Below, in pieces: positions 56,135 to 57,500 of a stretch of DNA of 57,500 nt. Under the pieces are notes generated by a model, which had not been told where the DNA came from, made no database searches, and saw nothing but the letters and a program-made list of their open reading frames with translations. The DNA comes from Mesostigma viride. Lineage: Eukaryota > Streptophyta > Mesostigmatophyceae > Mesostigmatales > Mesostigmataceae. The stretch spans positions 352,070-409,569 of the forward strand of contig RPFO01000103.1 of NCBI GenBank assembly GCA_009746045.1. The letters run 5' to 3'. Position numbers and translations under genes: made by a program. Within the stretch, counting starts at the first letter, position 1; every line of letters begins with the position of its first letter.

Positions 56135-56255
56135 CCTTTCACCTGTCACCGCCCACCTTAATTAGGATTCGCTGATACTCATTTCCCCTCTCACCTCTTT
56201 GGTCCATAATTGGCTAATAAAATATACCCATTTCCCCGAAAAAAACAGATCGAAC

Positions 56256-56865
56256 GGAGCCCGTCAAGAACTCCGGAACTCCGAATGCGCGCCAAAAGTA
56301 TGTGACTCTGCGTTTGCTCGCGCACTGCGCACTGCGCAGTCCGCCCGCCTTTTTTCGTGCTGATAACGGTGAACCACTGATGAACTCAAATGAAGCGCGG
56401 AACCTTTCTATGTGGTGGCTAATTTTACGCACGCGATCTGTACCTTGCGTACATTGGCGGGTATGTATATGCTGGGTGTTTCGTGGTGCTGGGGGCTGGG
56501 TGCAGGACCACTCGATCACCACCGCGGGGTCGCAGTCGCCGACCCACAGCAAGACGACGGCAACGCTGCAAACTTCATTTCTGTTGAGTGTTGACCCGAG
56601 TCTTTCCCGTTGCCAATGGAACTCTCCCTCGTTTGTTTTGCTGGATGATAGGGTCGGGTTCACACACGTCACTATAGTCATTTTCGTTGCAACTTGGGAG
56701 AGACGGACATCTGCTTCACTGTATCACGCGGAACCGGCAGACACTGGAACTTACTTAACTTAGTAGGGTAGGGGCTGCAGCTGAGAGAGAATTGACACAT
56801 TACCCTAGGCTTGATCTGGCATATTACGCGCGCGGAGCTGCAGCTGATTTCGCATAGATAGCAAC
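56256..56865. promoter_or_regulatory. upstream region of the BTB gene
   Basis: The L1 target duplication ends at 56255, placing the LINE about 0.6 kb upstream of the BTB start codon. No coding frame here is convincing; no TATA box is evident. Confidence 0.35.
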
Positions 56866-57500
56866 ATGACTGATGCCATCAAGAAGAAGCAAGACGAGCT
56901 AAATGCTGCCATTAAAAAAGAAACGGACAGGCTGACGCAAGAGCGGCTTGCGTTGGAAGCAGAAAAGAAAGAATGGGCGTTACTGGCTAAAAAGTTCGAT
57001 ACCAGTCTCCTTCCTGGTCGAATCAGGCTCGACGTTGGTGGCACGATATTTGCCACATCGCGCTCAACGTTGCTTTCTTTGGACGGCACGTTCTTCGCCG
57101 GCATGTTTAGCGGCAGGTTTGAGCTCAAACCCGAGGATGACGGGACGTATTTTATCGACCGAGATCCTACCGGTTTCCGCCACATCCTCAATTTTCTGCG
57201 CTCTCCTGCCTCATTCCCATCTGTTCTGGGTGGCTTGAGCGCCGCAGAAGTGACGCAGTTGGTCGCCGACGCTGACTTTTACAGCATCAAGGCCTTGTCG
57301 GACCAGATTCAGAACTTGTGGGTGCCCAAATTTACTCCAAATCCAGGTTATGCCCTGTCCAAGAACGATACTGCTGCTAGGAAGGCAACCAATGACAACG
57401 CTTATGGCAACACCCTTTTGGGGAATCGACTGCCGTATATCGACCACTTCACCTTTAGGTTTTCGGTTGGGCAAACCCAAGATGGGTCTATCATGGTCGG
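56866..57500 (+). CDS. KCTD-like BTB/T1 domain protein, 3' end beyond the window
   Basis: 211 codons are visible, open to the window edge. Residues 1-45 form a charged, heptad-like coiled coil (KKKQDELNAAIKKETDRLT … RLALEAEKKEWALL). Residues ~50-145 are a BTB_2/T1 domain: GRIRLDVGGTIFATSRSTLL, FFAGMFSGRFELKPEDDGTY, FIDRDPTGFRHILNFLRSP, and VADADFYSIKALSDQI, which match the 'LNVGG..F.TS..TL', 'FIDRDP..F..IL.FLR' and 'A.FY.i..L' signature. Such proteins assemble as oligomers and many are Cullin-3 adaptors (family knowledge). The next part (FTFRFSVGQTQDGSIMV) may start a beta-sandwich domain. ATG at 56866 follows CAAC; stops in frame lie upstream. No intron in the visible part. Confidence 0.85.
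   Translation, partial: MTDAIKKKQDELNAAIKKETDRLTQERLALEAEKKEWALLAKKFDTSLLPGRIRLDVGGTIFATSRSTLLSLDGTFFAGMFSGRFELKPEDDGTYFIDRDPTGFRHILNFLRSPASFPSVLGGLSAAEVTQLVADADFYSIKALSDQIQNLWVPKFTPNPGYALSKNDTAARKATNDNAYGNTLLGNRLPYIDHFTFRFSVGQTQDGSIMV

Larger units (their letters stand above)
50817..56255 (+). mobile_element. L1-clade LINE, near full length, with 12-bp target duplication
   Basis: The body 50829-56243 is flanked by AACAGATCGAAC (50817-50828, 56244-56255), the right copy directly after a short A-run. A ~680-bp 5' region with an unrecognised 172-codon frame (50989-51507) precedes the endonuclease start at 51509. The 3' end has AATAAAAT then CCCCGAAAAA. A LINE-B fragment (55605-55809) is inserted near the end. 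Base composition is near neutral, unlike GC-rich LINE-A, which fits a separate clade. Confidence 0.85.

Noticed and set aside
56214-56681. 155-codon minus ORF between the L1-like LINE and the BTB gene
   Set aside because: It runs across the L1 target-duplication boundary and has no recognisable domain.

Overview
This window is nuclear DNA from a eukaryote whose genes are broken by repeat-filled introns. A photosynthetic lineage is the best guess. One gene encodes a DUF1995 protein, a family known from plants, algae and cyanobacteria, behind an N-terminus that looks like a plastid transit peptide. Plant/algal-type TTTAGGG telomere motifs also occur internally. A green alga would fit, but I cannot name a species. 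I see no rRNA or tRNA genes, no CRISPR and no bacterial operon structure.

Layout. 1-239 is a GGGGTA array, then the last exon of a SYLF-domain gene (388-711). 1.3-9.3 kb is a graveyard of nested non-LTR retrotransposons and SINE-like elements: a 3.9-kb APE/RT LINE ('LINE-A') sits inside an older LINE-B-like copy, with a second LINE-B directly downstream, and three of these junctions are supported by target-site duplications. 9.4-19.6 kb (minus) is a six-exon gene for a secreted NXPE/PC-esterase-like (SGNH-fold) protein whose introns hold several minisatellites and a 441-bp SINE with target duplication. 20-24.2 kb holds weak exon candidates and retroelement remnants. 25.4-34.2 kb (minus) is a five-exon DUF1995 gene (about 322 aa); its splice phases all agree and its introns contain minisatellites and interstitial telomeric arrays. 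Divergent from it is an intronless PRMT1-type arginine methyltransferase (34896-36074, plus). 36-39.6 kb has little I can read. 39.6-48.7 kb is a nest of transposons: a truncated LINE-A, a 39-bp G-box minisatellite split at TTAA by a 1.7-kb piggyBac-like element, a large hairpin, and a hAT element that interrupts an ORF and itself carries an inverted second copy of the piggyBac-like element. 50.8-56.2 kb is a nearly full-length L1-clade LINE with target duplication, itself hit by a LINE-B fragment. The window ends inside a KCTD-like BTB gene (56866 onward).

Most unusual observation. In both spliced genes, most introns contain one or more degenerate copies ('echoes') of the adjacent exon edge with its splice site, usually 50-900 bp from the real junction, often beside a minisatellite. 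This suggests introns that grow by repeated duplication of their own splice-site neighbourhood. A second novelty is a family of tiny insertions (29 and 38 bp), one with a 10-bp flanking duplication and one with an empty-site paralogue in the same window. They match the end of a ~225-bp dispersed repeat.

Transposon models come from matching termini and target duplications by eye. Gene models come from conceptual splicing by eye and have no transcript support.
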